Assembly: GCF_019049325.1 (NCBI RefSeq)
Contig: NZ_JAGMUO010000097.1
Coordinates: 124,001-188,000 of the forward strand
Length of the DNA: 64,000 nt
Direction of reading: 5' to 3'
From: Streptomyces sp. AC512_CC834
GTDB lineage: Bacteria > Actinomycetota > Actinomycetes > Streptomycetales > Streptomycetaceae
Made by a program: the position numbers and the translations under genes. Numbering within the stretch: the first letter of the stretch is position 1; the number at the start of each line of letters is the position of its first letter. The notes beneath the pieces are model-generated. The model had not been told where the DNA came from, searched no databases, and saw only the letters and a list, made by a program, of their open reading frames with translations. This document shows, in pieces, positions 8,315-17,256 of the stretch.

Positions 8315-9277
8315 TCACGGCGGGTCCGTCACGGCGGCGGTGAAACGCGCCGCGAGCGCCGCGGCCGCGGCACGCAGTTCCTGCCCGCCCTCGACACGGA
8401 ACGCGTAGGGCACCCTGGCAAGCCACTCCTGCGCGTACATGTCCGGATTGCGGGTGCTGCCGACGAGCACGCATCCGTCTCCCAGGGGTTCGAGCCGCCC
8501 CATGGGGGGCCGGACCCAGGGGGCCACCTCGGTCAGCGGGGCTTCGAACACCACGCGGGTGGCGAACGCCCAGCCGATGCCCAGGTTCTCCTCCAGCACG
8601 GCCACCGGATCGAAGTCCCGGGGCGCCTCGAAGCCGTGCCCGGTCGGCCGGACCGCGCCGATCCGGTCCACCCTGTAGGTGCGGATCGCGTCGGCGCGAT
8701 GGGAGTGGCACAGCAGGTACCAGCGCCCGTGGCGGACGACGAGGGACCAGGGATCCACCTCCTCCTCCCAGGCGTTGCCGGCCTCGCTGCGGTAGGTGAC
8801 CAGCACGCGGCGCCGGTTCGCGACGGCTTCGACGAGGGAACTGGTGACGGCCGGATCGGGGTGGGCCGCATACGGGTCGGGAGCGGCCGCCGCGTACTCC
8901 CGCAGCAGTGCCGCCTGCCGGCCGACGCCCTCCGGCAGCGCCTTGACGACCCTGCCGAGCGCGGTACCGACCAGGTCGTCGGGGTCGGCCGCGGCCGGCT
9001 GCCCGCTGAGTACCGCCATGACGAGGCCGAGGGCCTCGGCCTGCGTGAAGTGCACAGGCGGCAGTCTCGTCCCGCGTCCCAGCCGGTATCCGCCGTGCGG
9101 ACCCCGGGCCGACGCCACAGGGATACCGGCCTCTCTGAGGATCCCGACGTACCGGCGTGCCGCCCGCTCCGTGACGCCCAGCCGCACGGCGAGTTCGTCG
9201 GCCGTCGTACCGGGGCGGGTCTGGAGGATTTCCAGGGCGCGCAGCGCTCGCGCGGTGGGGCTCAGGTCGTTCGGCAC
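8315..9277 (-). CDS. WYL-domain transcriptional regulator (YafY family)
   Basis: 320 residues from GTG 9277; no Shine-Dalgarno is visible, and a leaderless transcript is possible. HTH_11 domain at about 8-60 (RALEILQTRPGTTADELAVRLGVTE). A WYL domain at about 140-215 contains DPWSLVVRHGRWYLLCHSH, followed by the WCX-type tail. WYL proteins sense small ligands or nucleic acid. Divergent from an alpha/beta hydrolase at 9375, the probable target. Confidence 0.9.
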   Translation of the reverse strand: MPNDLSPTARALRALEILQTRPGTTADELAVRLGVTERAARRYVGILREAGIPVASARGPHGGYRLGRGTRLPPVHFTQAEALGLVMAVLSGQPAAADPDDLVGTALGRVVKALPEGVGRQAALLREYAAAAPDPYAAHPDPAVTSSLVEAVANRRRVLVTYRSEAGNAWEEEVDPWSLVVRHGRWYLLCHSHRADAIRTYRVDRIGAVRPTGHGFEAPRDFDPVAVLEENLGIGWAFATRVVFEAPLTEVAPWVRPPMGRLEPLGDGCVLVGSTRNPDMYAQEWLARVPYAFRVEGGQELRAAAAALAARFTAAVTDPP

Positions 9278-9374
9278 GGGAACAGGCTAATCCGCCGCGT
9301 CGGCCCGGATTCCGGCAGTGCATCGTCCGGATCTCCTCCTACGGTGATGCCAAGCAGAAGAAGGGAAACCGACC

Positions 9375-10088
9375 ATGGACATCCTGCTCATCGGCGGCCT
9401 GTGGCTGAACGCGTCCGTGTGGGGCCGCGTCGCGTCCACGCTGGAATCACTCGGACATCGTCCCGTGCCGATCACCCTGCCGGGACAGGGCAGCGGTACC
9501 GCGTCCGCCACCCTCGACGACCAGGTGACAGCGGTGGTGGACGCGGTGGACGCGGCGGCCGGCAAGCCCATGGTGGTGGGGCATTCCGCTGCCTGCTCGC
9601 TGGCCTGGCTGGCCGCGGACCGGCGACCGGAGCGGCTGGCCAAGGTCGCGCTCATCGGCGGCATCCCCACCCCCGACGCTCAGCCGTACGCCGACTTCTT
9701 CGAGGTCAGAGACGGCGTCATGCCGTTCCCCGGCTGGGAGCCCTTCGAGGGGCCGGATGCCGCCGACCTCGACGAGGGGGCGAGGCGAGAGCTGGCGGCC
9801 GCCGCGATCCCGGTGCCCGAAGCCGTGGCCAAGGGCGTGGTGCGGCTGGGCGACGAGCGGCGGTTCGACGTCCCGGTCGTGCTCGTGTGCCCGGAGTTCA
9901 CTCCGGCGCAGGCGCGGGAGTGGATCGGTGCCGGCGGCGTTCCGGAGCTGGCCCGGGCCAAGCACGTCGACTTCGCCGACATCGACTCGGGCCACTGGCC
10001 CATGGTCTCCCAACCTGCCGAGCTGGCCCGGATCCTGGCCGAGGCGGCCGAGGCGGCCGAGGCGGCCGAGGCGGCGGAGGCGTCCTGA
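9375..10088 (+). CDS. Alpha/beta hydrolase
   Basis: 237 residues. The N-terminus ILLIGGLWLNASVWGRVA forms the first strand and oxyanion loop. The nucleophile elbow is VVGHSAACSLAW (Ser in GHSAA), and a catalytic-type His lies in DIDSGHWPM. The acid is probably in the VLVCPEF region. The C-terminus ends in a low-complexity AEAAEAAEAAEAAEAS tail encoded by five 9-base repeats, which looks like a slippage expansion rather than domain structure. The AAGAAGGGAAACC leader before ATG serves as ribosome site. Divergent to the WYL regulator; substrate unknown. Confidence 0.85.
   Translation: MDILLIGGLWLNASVWGRVASTLESLGHRPVPITLPGQGSGTASATLDDQVTAVVDAVDAAAGKPMVVGHSAACSLAWLAADRRPERLAKVALIGGIPTPDAQPYADFFEVRDGVMPFPGWEPFEGPDAADLDEGARRELAAAAIPVPEAVAKGVVRLGDERRFDVPVVLVCPEFTPAQAREWIGAGGVPELARAKHVDFADIDSGHWPMVSQPAELARILAEAAEAAEAAEAAEAS
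10041..10085 (+). repeat. Five tandem 9-bp units inside hydrolase C-terminus
   Basis: The unit is GAGGCGGCC (variants GAGGCGGCG and GAGGCGTCC in the last two copies), encoding EAA repeats directly before the stop. Related, imperfect 9-base units (CTTCAGCCG) occur at about 10550-10585 upstream of the VOC gene, where the opposite strand would also read as Glu-Ala. Confidence 0.8.
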
Positions 10089-10158
10089 CGGAGACTCGTC
10101 GCCGCTGACGACGTGGGCGTCCGGCCAGTCGGGGGCCTGCGGCGCAGGGCTACGAGGC

Positions 10159-10533
10159 TCAGTGGCGGCAGAGGCAGAACGGATGGCCGGCCGGGTCCGC
10201 GTAGACGCGCCAGTTGGTCCCCGGGTGGAGCTGGTCCGTCCGCTCCAGTACGGTCGCGCCCAGGGTGAGTGCCCGCTTCTCCTCGCCGTCGAGGTCGTCC
10301 ACGTCGAAGTCCAGGTGGATCTGCTGCGGTCGCTCCTGGCTGGGCCATTCGGGCGCCCGGTAGCCGTCCACCCGCTGGCAGGCCAGCGGCGTGCCCTCGA
10401 ACCCGTGCACCTCCACCCAGTCGGAATCGTCCGGGTCCGCGACCGTCCGCCCGCCGAGCAGTTCCGCGTAGAACTCCGCGAGCCGTACCGGATCGGCACA
10501 GTCCAGCGCGACCGCCTGCAGCTTCCGAATCAC
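10159..10533 (-). CDS. VOC superfamily protein (glyoxalase-like)
   Basis: 124 residues from GTG 10533, chosen because GAGAGG lies eight bases upstream and VIRKLQAVALDCADPVRLAEFY is the normal start of this family. Two beta-alpha-beta-beta-beta modules are visible, ending GTNWRVYADPAGHPFCLC. Metal-ligand type residues are present (HLDFDVDDLD and the terminal Asp/His region). Members include antibiotic-binding and dioxygenase-like proteins; a specific role cannot be assigned. Upstream of the start is a Glu/Ala-type repeat that I exclude from the gene. Confidence 0.82.
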   Translation of the reverse strand: MIRKLQAVALDCADPVRLAEFYAELLGGRTVADPDDSDWVEVHGFEGTPLACQRVDGYRAPEWPSQERPQQIHLDFDVDDLDGEEKRALTLGATVLERTDQLHPGTNWRVYADPAGHPFCLCRH

Positions 10534-10675
10534 TTCCGACACCTCTCGTTCTTCAGCCGCTTCAGCCGCTTCAACCGCTTCAGCGACACCCGGCACGGGA
10601 GGGCTCCTACCCGCCGGGGCGGCGGGCATGCGCGGCCACAGACGGGGCCGAGGGGCCCTGGTCGTGGTCCTGGTC

Positions 10676-11335
10676 CTAGTCCCGTTGGATCGCCGCTTCG
10701 ATCTGGGCGAGTTGGGCGCCGAGGAGTTCTTCGAACGCGGCGCCGCGGTCCGCCCCGAGGGGACGGACGTCACGGGCGAAGTGGGCCAGGGCGGGGAAGC
10801 GTTCGGGGTCGGCGCCCAGTACCGCGACGCGGAACAGCTCCATGCCCTGTTCCTGTTCCGCGGGGGTGACGGTGCTGACGCCGGCGTCGGCGGCGATCAG
10901 TGCGGCGAGGAGGACCGCGAGCCGGTGGTAGCGCGTCGGGATCTCCTCGTCGGGCAGTCCCGACGCCCGCAGGGCCTGCAGTACTTCTTCCATGACGAGT
11001 CGGGAACCGGTGCCGCTCGACGCGTGGCGTACCCAGACCGCGGCGAGCTGGGGATGCCGGCCGAAGGCCTCTCTCACGCACAGGGCCAGGGTCGTGACGC
11101 GCCGCTTCCAGTCGCCCTCGGGCCGGTAGCCGTCCATGGCGGCCAGGAGGATCCGGTCGGCGACCGCCCGCAGCAGTTCGGTCTTGCTTCGGAAGTGACG
11201 GTAGAGGCTGGAGGAATCGGTTCCGAGAGCCGCGGCGAGCTTGCGCACACTGAACGACTCGGCGTCGCTCGTGCGCAGCAGCTCCGCCGCCGCGTCCAGG
11301 ATGTCGTCGGTCGACCAGCGCCTTCGGCCTGTCAT
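10676..11335 (-). CDS. TetR family transcriptional regulator
   Basis: 219 residues from ATG 11335, preceded by GAGGAG; a longer in-frame extension lacks a ribosome site. HTH at about 8-55 (ILDAAAELLRTSDAESFSVRKLAAALG then SSLYRHFRSKTELL). The C-terminal domain is helical and of the TetR_C type. It is divergent from the serine hydrolase at 11473, and the shared 137-base region contains a TGCACGC/GCGTGCA palindrome, so mutual control is likely. Confidence 0.9.
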   Translation of the reverse strand: MTGRRRWSTDDILDAAAELLRTSDAESFSVRKLAAALGTDSSSLYRHFRSKTELLRAVADRILLAAMDGYRPEGDWKRRVTTLALCVREAFGRHPQLAAVWVRHASSGTGSRLVMEEVLQALRASGLPDEEIPTRYHRLAVLLAALIAADAGVSTVTPAEQEQGMELFRVAVLGADPERFPALAHFARDVRPLGADRGAAFEELLGAQLAQIEAAIQRD

Positions 11336-11408
11336 CTCACTCCTCGCCTCGCGCCTGTCACCTCTCGCTCCTCTCACCGGCTCTCAGCCTAATCTATGCA
11401 CTTGGTGT

Positions 11409-11425
11409 TGCACGCACCGCGTGCA
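11409..11425. promoter_or_regulatory. TetR operator candidate within serine-hydrolase promoter
   Basis: Perfect arms TGCACGC and GCGTGCA, spacer ACC. A plausible plus-strand promoter overlaps it: TTGGTG at 11402-11407 and CATAAT at 11424-11429, 16 bases apart. Binding here would block transcription of the hydrolase. Confidence 0.6.
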
Positions 11426-11472
11426 TAATGGGTTCGCAGGCAGGTCGAGGGGAACGGGAAAGGACGCGTGTC

Positions 11473-12591
11473 GTGAGCAACCCACTGGATCCCGCGGAAC
11501 TGAACGCCGCCATCGAGAACGTCCACCACGCCGGGATGCCCGGCCTGTTCGCCGAGGTACGCGACGGCGAGCGGATCTGGCGCGGCGCCGCCGGAGTCGC
11601 GGATGTGGCCACCGGTCGCCCCGTCACCGCCGACATGCGGCACCGCGTCGGCAGCATCACCAAGACCTTCACCGCGGCCGCGGTTCTGCAGCAGGTCGAG
11701 AGGGGCCGGATCGACCTCGACGCGCCGATCGGCCGGTACCTTCCGGGGCTGGTCCCCGGAGCACGCGGCGACGCGATCACGGTCCGGATGCTGATCAACC
11801 ACACCAGCGGCCTCGCCGAGTACCTCCCCCACGCCTACTCGTCCCTGAAGGCGTTCCCCGCACTCGCCGACACGGGGCCCCAAAGCCTGGACGACCACCG
11901 GTTCACACGGTTCCACCCCACCGAGCTGATCGAGCTGGGGGTCACGGCGCCCGCAGTCGGCACCCCGGGCGGGACTCCGGGGGTGTACTCGAACACCAAC
12001 TACCTGCTCCTGGGCGAACTCCTGAAGCAGGTGACCGGCACCACCGCCGAGCGGTACATCACGCGGAACGTCATTGAGCGCGCCGGACTCCAGGACACCG
12101 AGCTGCCCACCGGGCCGTACGTCGGCGGGCCGCACTCGCGCGTCTACGAGGCCTGGTTCGGCATGATCGACCCGCCGCGCGACTACAGCGTCTACGACAT
12201 GTCATGGGTGGGACCGGCGGCCTCGCTGATATCCACCGTCGCGGACCTCAACCGCTTCTTCGGGATGCTGTTGGCTGGCGAGATCGTCAGCCCGTCGTCG
12301 CTGGCGCAGATGCAGCGCACCGTGCCGGTCGTCTCCCAGGAGGGCAGGACGATCGACTACGGCCTCGGCCTGCACCCGGTGGAGGCTCCCGGTCGGGGCA
12401 CGTTCTGGGGCCACGGGGGCACGGCCTGGGGGGCCGGCACGCTGGCCCTGGTCCGTGCCGACGGCAGGCGGCGGATGGCCGTCGCGGTGAACCTCCAGAG
12501 GTGGAACGCGCTCGACTCCTCGGGCAGGCCGCAGCCCCACCCCATCGACGACGCCCTCGCGGCTCTCCACCGCGTGGCGATGTACGGCTGA
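11473..12591 (+). CDS. Serine hydrolase, beta-lactamase class C / DD-peptidase family
   Basis: 372 residues from GTG 11473, preceded by GGGAAAGGA. Catalytic motifs are in order: SITK (SxxK, near residue 62), YSN in GVYSNTNYLLL (YxN) and HGGTAWG (HxG). No signal peptide is seen, so it is probably cytoplasmic and an esterase or amide hydrolase rather than a secreted beta-lactamase. Divergent from a TetR regulator with an operator-like palindrome in the promoter. Confidence 0.88.
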   Translation: MSNPLDPAELNAAIENVHHAGMPGLFAEVRDGERIWRGAAGVADVATGRPVTADMRHRVGSITKTFTAAAVLQQVERGRIDLDAPIGRYLPGLVPGARGDAITVRMLINHTSGLAEYLPHAYSSLKAFPALADTGPQSLDDHRFTRFHPTELIELGVTAPAVGTPGGTPGVYSNTNYLLLGELLKQVTGTTAERYITRNVIERAGLQDTELPTGPYVGGPHSRVYEAWFGMIDPPRDYSVYDMSWVGPAASLISTVADLNRFFGMLLAGEIVSPSSLAQMQRTVPVVSQEGRTIDYGLGLHPVEAPGRGTFWGHGGTAWGAGTLALVRADGRRRMAVAVNLQRWNALDSSGRPQPHPIDDALAALHRVAMYG

Positions 12592-12672
12592 CCGGTGCGG
12601 CAGGCCCGCCCGGCCCCACCGTGGTGAGGCGCTCCACCTCCCGGGACGGTGTCGCCGCCCCTGCCCGGAGGC

Positions 12673-13263
12673 TCAGCCGGTGCTCCCCGCGCCGAATCGC
12701 AGGCCGTCGAAGAGGATCGCCGTGATGCGGACGGCCTCGTCCTGCCAGCCCTCCGTGGCATGCATGCCGCAGATGCCTCCCAGCGCGCGCAGCAGTGTGC
12801 GCCCGCTGACTCCGCCACGAATGGTGCCGGCCGCCACGCCCGCCGCGAGCAACCGGTCGAGGGCCTGCGCCATCTGCCTGCGGGCATCGTCGAAGACCGG
12901 TGAGTCCGTGGCCATGATGCTCTCCAGCGCGACGGCCATTCCCTTGCCCACGGCAGCGTGCTCCACGAGAAGCAGCAGGAACCGCCGCAGGGCCTCGTCG
13001 GGGGCATGCCGGTCCAGGAGGTCCGCGGGTGCGGCACACAGGTGCCCGACCTCCTTCCGGTAGACCTCCTCGACAAGGGCTTCGCGTGTCTCGAAGTGGC
13101 GGTAGAGCGTCCCGACCGCCACGCCGGCCCGCCGGGCGATCTCCTTGACGTGGGCGTCGGCCTCGCCGGTGAGGAACGCCTCCCGCGCCGCGGCCAGGAG
13201 CGCCTCGCGATTGCCCCGCGCATCAGCGCGCAGCGGACGTGACGACGGCAACACTGCCTCCAT
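12673..13263 (-). CDS. TetR family transcriptional regulator
   Basis: 196 residues from ATG 13263 (MEAVLPSSRPLRADARGN). HTH at about 12-60 (REALLAAAREAFLTGEAD, HVKEIARRAGVAVGTLYRHFETREAL). The C-terminal segment (LRALGGICGMHATEGW) matches the YcdC/SczA-like ligand domain. The start faces the SDR start at 13333 across 69 bases, an arrangement typical of TetR controlling an oxidoreductase. Imperfect half-sites AAGGTGAAT and GTTCACTTT flank the intergenic centre. Confidence 0.9.
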   Translation of the reverse strand: MEAVLPSSRPLRADARGNREALLAAAREAFLTGEADAHVKEIARRAGVAVGTLYRHFETREALVEEVYRKEVGHLCAAPADLLDRHAPDEALRRFLLLLVEHAAVGKGMAVALESIMATDSPVFDDARRQMAQALDRLLAAGVAAGTIRGGVSGRTLLRALGGICGMHATEGWQDEAVRITAILFDGLRFGAGSTG

Positions 13264-13332
13264 AAGGTGAATCGGGTTCCGCTTACGTATAGTTTCCGGA
13301 GTCAGGTTCACTTTACTGGAGAGGAACTACCC

Positions 13333-14106
13333 ATGACGATGCCCGAAGAGGGGCTCGGCGGCCTTCGCGTGCTGGTCACCGGCGGCAGTCGAGGTCTGGG
13401 CGAAGCGACCGCGCGTCGGTTCGCCGCCGCGGGCGCGACGGTGCTGACCGCATCGCGCAGCACGCCTGCGAAGGACCTTCCGGCCACCTTCGTCCCCGCC
13501 GACCTTTCGACGGAACAGGGCGTGACGGAACTGGGCCGACGGGTCGTCGACAGCGTGGGCGGGGTGGACGTCCTGGTCAACAACGCGGGCGCCGCGAGCG
13601 ACCCGGCGCCGACCCTGAAGCGGTCCGACGAGTCGTGGCACGCGGACCTGGAGATGAACCTGCTCAGTGCCGTCCGCCTCGACCGGGCCCTGGTCCCGGG
13701 GATGGTCGAGCGGGGTTCCGGCGTCGTCGTGCACGTCTCGTCGATCGCGAGCCGGCTGCCGCAGCGCACCGAGGCGTCCTACGCGGCGGCGAAGGCGGCC
13801 CTCAACGTCTACAGCCGTGAGCTGGCGACCGAGGTGGGCGAGCACGGTGTGCGCGTGGTGTGTGTCCTGCCGGGCTTTGTGGCGACCGAGGGGGCCGCCG
13901 CACATCTCCGGCGCATGGCCGACCAGCAGGGCGTCGGTGTGGCGGACGTACGGCAGCAGGTCGTGGATCACCTGAACGTGCCGATGGGCCGGCCCGGCGA
14001 TCCCGAGGACGTGGCGGAGATGATCGCGTTCCTCGCCTCCGGCCGCGCGAAGTGGCTCACGGGAGCCGAGTTCCGGGTCGACGGCGGCATCATCCCGGTG
14101 GTGTGA
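13333..14106 (+). CDS. SDR family oxidoreductase
   Basis: 257 residues from ATG 13333 with GGAGAGGAA upstream. Complete classical SDR set: VTGGSRGLGEAT cofactor loop, NNAG, catalytic serine in VHVSSIAS and YAAAK (Tyr-xxx-Lys), followed by VVCVLPGFVATEG. NADP(H) preference is suggested by Arg after the glycine motif (inference). It sits between the divergent TetR gene and a VOC protein 37 bases downstream, forming a short detoxification-type operon. The actual substrate is unknown. Confidence 0.9.
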   Translation: MTMPEEGLGGLRVLVTGGSRGLGEATARRFAAAGATVLTASRSTPAKDLPATFVPADLSTEQGVTELGRRVVDSVGGVDVLVNNAGAASDPAPTLKRSDESWHADLEMNLLSAVRLDRALVPGMVERGSGVVVHVSSIASRLPQRTEASYAAAKAALNVYSRELATEVGEHGVRVVCVLPGFVATEGAAAHLRRMADQQGVGVADVRQQVVDHLNVPMGRPGDPEDVAEMIAFLASGRAKWLTGAEFRVDGGIIPVV

Positions 14107-14143
14107 GGCCGAGACCGAGCAGCGGAAGGACGGAGAACCAAGG

Positions 14144-14512
14144 ATGAGTATCAACCTCGGCGCACTGATCATCGACGCGGCCGAGCCGGAGCGCGAGAGT
14201 GCGTTCTGGCACCAGTTGCTGGGTGGCTCGATCTCGAAGACCGCGACCCACCACTTTCTCCGGATCGACGGGTTCCCGGTTTTCGTGGTCCAGCGGGCAC
14301 CGGGCCATCTCCCCCCGCGGTGGCCCGACGGCGACTCGCAGCAGTTGCACGTCGATCTGACGACGGACGACCTCGCGCGCGCGGACCGGCTGGCGCTGCG
14401 GGCCGGGGCGCGGCGCCTGCGGCCCACGGAAGACGTCGACCCAGACGCACAGGAAGGCGGCCGGGTCTACGCCAGCCCGGCCGGGCACCCCTTCTGTCTC
14501 CGCCCGGCCTGA
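14144..14512 (+). CDS. VOC superfamily protein (glyoxalase-like)
   Basis: 122 residues. Begins INLGALIIDAAEPERESAFW and ends GGRVYASPAGHPFCLRPA, the same fold and closing motif as the VOC gene at 10159 but clearly divergent in sequence. The central QLHVDLTTDDLARAD carries the His-x-Asp of the second module. Co-directional with and 37 bases after the SDR, therefore probably in its operon. Confidence 0.85.
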   Translation: MSINLGALIIDAAEPERESAFWHQLLGGSISKTATHHFLRIDGFPVFVVQRAPGHLPPRWPDGDSQQLHVDLTTDDLARADRLALRAGARRLRPTEDVDPDAQEGGRVYASPAGHPFCLRPA

Positions 14513-14699
14513 GCCGCACGCTCCCGCGGGCGGGCGGTCAGCCACTCAGATGCCTGCCGGAGAACGCGGCGAGTTCGGCGACGACGTCGCCGGAGCGGTG
14601 ATGTGATCGTGAAGGTCCTTCGGCCGGGACGCGGGGCCCCTAGGCTGACCGCGTTGACGTGATCCGGCCCGTCGCCGGCCGGGGGAATGGGGGACGCCG

Positions 14700-16250
14700 G
14701 TGCAGGCGGAGTGGACGGGCGCGGTACGGCCCGGTGAGCGGATCGGCCCTTATACGGTGCTCAGCGAATTGGCGAGCGGCGGCATGGGCCGGGTGTATCT
14801 CGCGCGTTCCCCCGGTGGCCGCACCGTCGCCGTGAAGACGCTGCTCAACGCCGTCGACGGGGTCACAGCCGACGCGGACCGCCGGCGCTTCGCCAGGGAG
14901 GTGGAGCTGGCCCGCCGGGTACGGGGCCTGTTCACCGCGAGCGTCGTGGACGCCGACGCCGACGCACACGTCCCCTGGATGGCCACCGAGTACATTCCGG
15001 CTCCGTCGCTGCGCGAACTCGTGGCGTCGCAGGGCCCGTTGCCGCGGGCCGGACTGTACTGGGTGGCTGCCGGCATGGTCGAGGCGCTGGTGAGCATCCA
15101 TACCGCGGGGTTGGTCCACCGCGACGTGAAGCCGTCCAATGTCCTGCTGCCCGAGGACGGGCCCCGTCTGATCGACTTCGGCATCTCCCAGGCCGCCGAC
15201 ATCACCCGCACCAGGGCCGCCCTCGGCACCATCGCCTTCGCGGCGCCCGAACAGGCCCGGGGAGAACCGACGACCGCCGCGTCCGACGTGTTCTCTCTCG
15301 GCGCCACCCTCTTCCACCTGGCCACCGGACGCAGTCCGTACCGGGACATGGGCCAGGGCACCGCGCTCGAACAACTGGTCCGCGCGGCCGAGGGCGATCT
15401 CGATCTGGCCGGTCTGCCCGGCGAACTCGGCGCCTTGATACGCCCCTGTCTCGCTCCCGACCCCGGCGCCCGCCCCACCCCGGACCTCCTGCTGGCCGAG
15501 GTCGGCACTGTTCTCGCCGACCGTCCGCAGGCGCGCGGCGCCACCGACTGGCTTCCGCGGGGCTGGTCCACCGCGATCGAACAGCACCGCCGGCGCCGTA
15601 CCGAGGAGGCGGACGCGGCGCAGCGGCGGATCGACCCGGAGGCGGTCACCGAGCGCACCCCGCCCGCCACCGACCGCACCCACCACCTGCCGGACTCCCG
15701 GCCCGGCGGGCTCCGCCGTCGGGGAGCCCGCCTCCTGACCGCCGTGACCCTGGTGGGGCTGCTCGCCGCAGGAGCCGTCGTCTACGCGCTTCAGGACGAG
15801 GGGGCCAAGGCCGAGGCCCCGGGGGCGGTTCGGCAGGACCTGCGGCTGGTCATGGTGGAGCAGAGCGCGGCCGGGAAGTGCACCGACGCACTGCCCCCGC
15901 CCACGTTCTACGCCGGCGACGTGGACGCCTGCTACCGGATCTCCACCCGGGGCGCGGACCGGATGAGCGTGCGCCAACTGCGGGAGGTGACCACCGAGTT
16001 CGACGAGCGGGCCGGCGGCTGGCTGATCCTGATGACGTTCAAGGACGACGACGCCGAACGGTTCACGGACCTCACCATGCGCGCCGCGCAGCGCGCGTCC
16101 CCCAAGAACCAGGTTGCCGTCGTCCTCGGCGACCGGCTCCTCACCGCCCCCGCCATCACGGCGGCCATCACCGGAGGACAGGTGCAGATCGTCGGCGATT
16201 TCACCGAGGCCGAGGCGAAGGCGCTGGCCGGCGAACTCGGCGCCCGCTGA
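14700..16250 (+). CDS. Membrane Ser/Thr protein kinase with SecD-P1-head-like outer domain
   Basis: 516 residues from GTG 14700. Hanks-type kinase at about 16-270: glycine loop LASGGMGRVYLA, Lys46, HRD at 140-142 with KPSN, DFG at 159-161, and APEQARGE in the P+1 region. A Pro/Arg linker leads to one membrane segment at about 344-363. The outer ~150 residues are not PASTA or NHL; they end NQVAVVLGDRLLTAPAITAA then GGQVQIVGDFTEAEAKALAG, which matches the first periplasmic head domain of SecD. Kinase inside and head domain outside suggests an envelope or secretion-stress sensor (inference). No partner phosphatase is nearby. Confidence 0.88.
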   Translation: MQAEWTGAVRPGERIGPYTVLSELASGGMGRVYLARSPGGRTVAVKTLLNAVDGVTADADRRRFAREVELARRVRGLFTASVVDADADAHVPWMATEYIPAPSLRELVASQGPLPRAGLYWVAAGMVEALVSIHTAGLVHRDVKPSNVLLPEDGPRLIDFGISQAADITRTRAALGTIAFAAPEQARGEPTTAASDVFSLGATLFHLATGRSPYRDMGQGTALEQLVRAAEGDLDLAGLPGELGALIRPCLAPDPGARPTPDLLLAEVGTVLADRPQARGATDWLPRGWSTAIEQHRRRRTEEADAAQRRIDPEAVTERTPPATDRTHHLPDSRPGGLRRRGARLLTAVTLVGLLAAGAVVYALQDEGAKAEAPGAVRQDLRLVMVEQSAAGKCTDALPPPTFYAGDVDACYRISTRGADRMSVRQLREVTTEFDERAGGWLILMTFKDDDAERFTDLTMRAAQRASPKNQVAVVLGDRLLTAPAITAAITGGQVQIVGDFTEAEAKALAGELGAR

Positions 16251-16268
16251 ACGGCTTTCGGTCGAACA

Positions 16269-17120
16269 TCAGGTGACGTCGCGTCCCGGTGCCAGGTCGG
16301 TGTACAGGACGTGGTGGTCCGAGTTCTCGGTGGGCCGCACGCGGTGCCCGAGGGCGGCGATGCCGCGCAGGAAGACGTAGTCGAACTTGCTGTTCCAGTC
16401 CGTGGTCGGCTCGCAGGTGCCGACGGGCGCGGGATGGCACTCGGGGTCCGCGTCCGTGGCCTGAGCCCACATGGGGTCGAGTTCGGGAGCGTCCGGCACG
16501 GCGTTGAAGTCGCCGAGAACGACGGCGCGGTCGTGCCGGGCGACTTCTGCGGCGAGTACGCCGACCTGGCCCTTCCGGAACTCTTCCTGACGTCGTTGGG
16601 CGAGGTGCGTGTTGAAGACCCGGACGGACCGGCCGCCCACCTCGGTGGTGACCGCCATGTACCCACGGTCCTCGGATCCGCCCTCGGGGTATTCCACGTC
16701 GACGGCGTCCGACATCGGTGCCGCCGAGAGGATCGCCTGGCCGAAGCCCCCCGGATTCCACGGTGCGCCCCCGCAGCGGCGCCAGTTCTGGAGAACCGAC
16801 CCGTGCTCGACGTGGTAGACCAGCCCGTGGAAGACCTCCAGGTAGTCCCGGATCCTGTCGACGTCCCGTGCGCACGCCTCCTGCATGCCGATGACCTGGG
16901 GCGCGTACGCGGCGATCTCCGCCGCCTGGTCGAGGTTGCTCACGTCGCAGGGGTTGCACAGGTTCCACGTCATGACCCGGTTCGGCACGACGTCCTTGAC
17001 CGCCTCGACCGGCAGTGACCTGCCGGAAGGGGCGCCGCCCGGGGCACTGGGACCGACCAGCACGAAGCAGGCCAGGACCAAGGCGCATGCGAGCACTCGC
17101 GAACCGCCCCTTTTGAGCAC
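16269..17120 (-). CDS. Secreted endonuclease/exonuclease/phosphatase family protein
   Basis: 283 residues from GTG 17120 with GAGGAGG five bases upstream. Signal peptide at about 1-35 (VLACALVLACFVLVGPSAPGG). EEP-fold active-site motifs are in order: MTWNLCNPCD, GMQEACARD, FNTHLAQRR, VVLGDFNAVPD and SDHHVLY. Four extra cysteines (CNPCD, CGGAPW, CHPAPVGTC) suggest disulphides outside the cell. Activities in the family include DNase, sphingomyelinase and phosphoinositide phosphatase; I cannot choose. It converges on the kinase gene with 18 bases between stops and is divergent from LysR. Confidence 0.87.
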   Translation of the reverse strand: MLKRGGSRVLACALVLACFVLVGPSAPGGAPSGRSLPVEAVKDVVPNRVMTWNLCNPCDVSNLDQAAEIAAYAPQVIGMQEACARDVDRIRDYLEVFHGLVYHVEHGSVLQNWRRCGGAPWNPGGFGQAILSAAPMSDAVDVEYPEGGSEDRGYMAVTTEVGGRSVRVFNTHLAQRRQEEFRKGQVGVLAAEVARHDRAVVLGDFNAVPDAPELDPMWAQATDADPECHPAPVGTCEPTTDWNSKFDYVFLRGIAALGHRVRPTENSDHHVLYTDLAPGRDVT

Positions 17121-17256
17121 CGTCGCCTCCTCGGTGTGGACACACATGCCAACTGACGTCCCCAGGGACGAGGTTATGACACGAAGTGGTGATCACAACA
17201 TAGTCGGCCGGGCGGAGTGAGCCACAACCATCGGTTGAGCGGTCTATGCTCGATCG

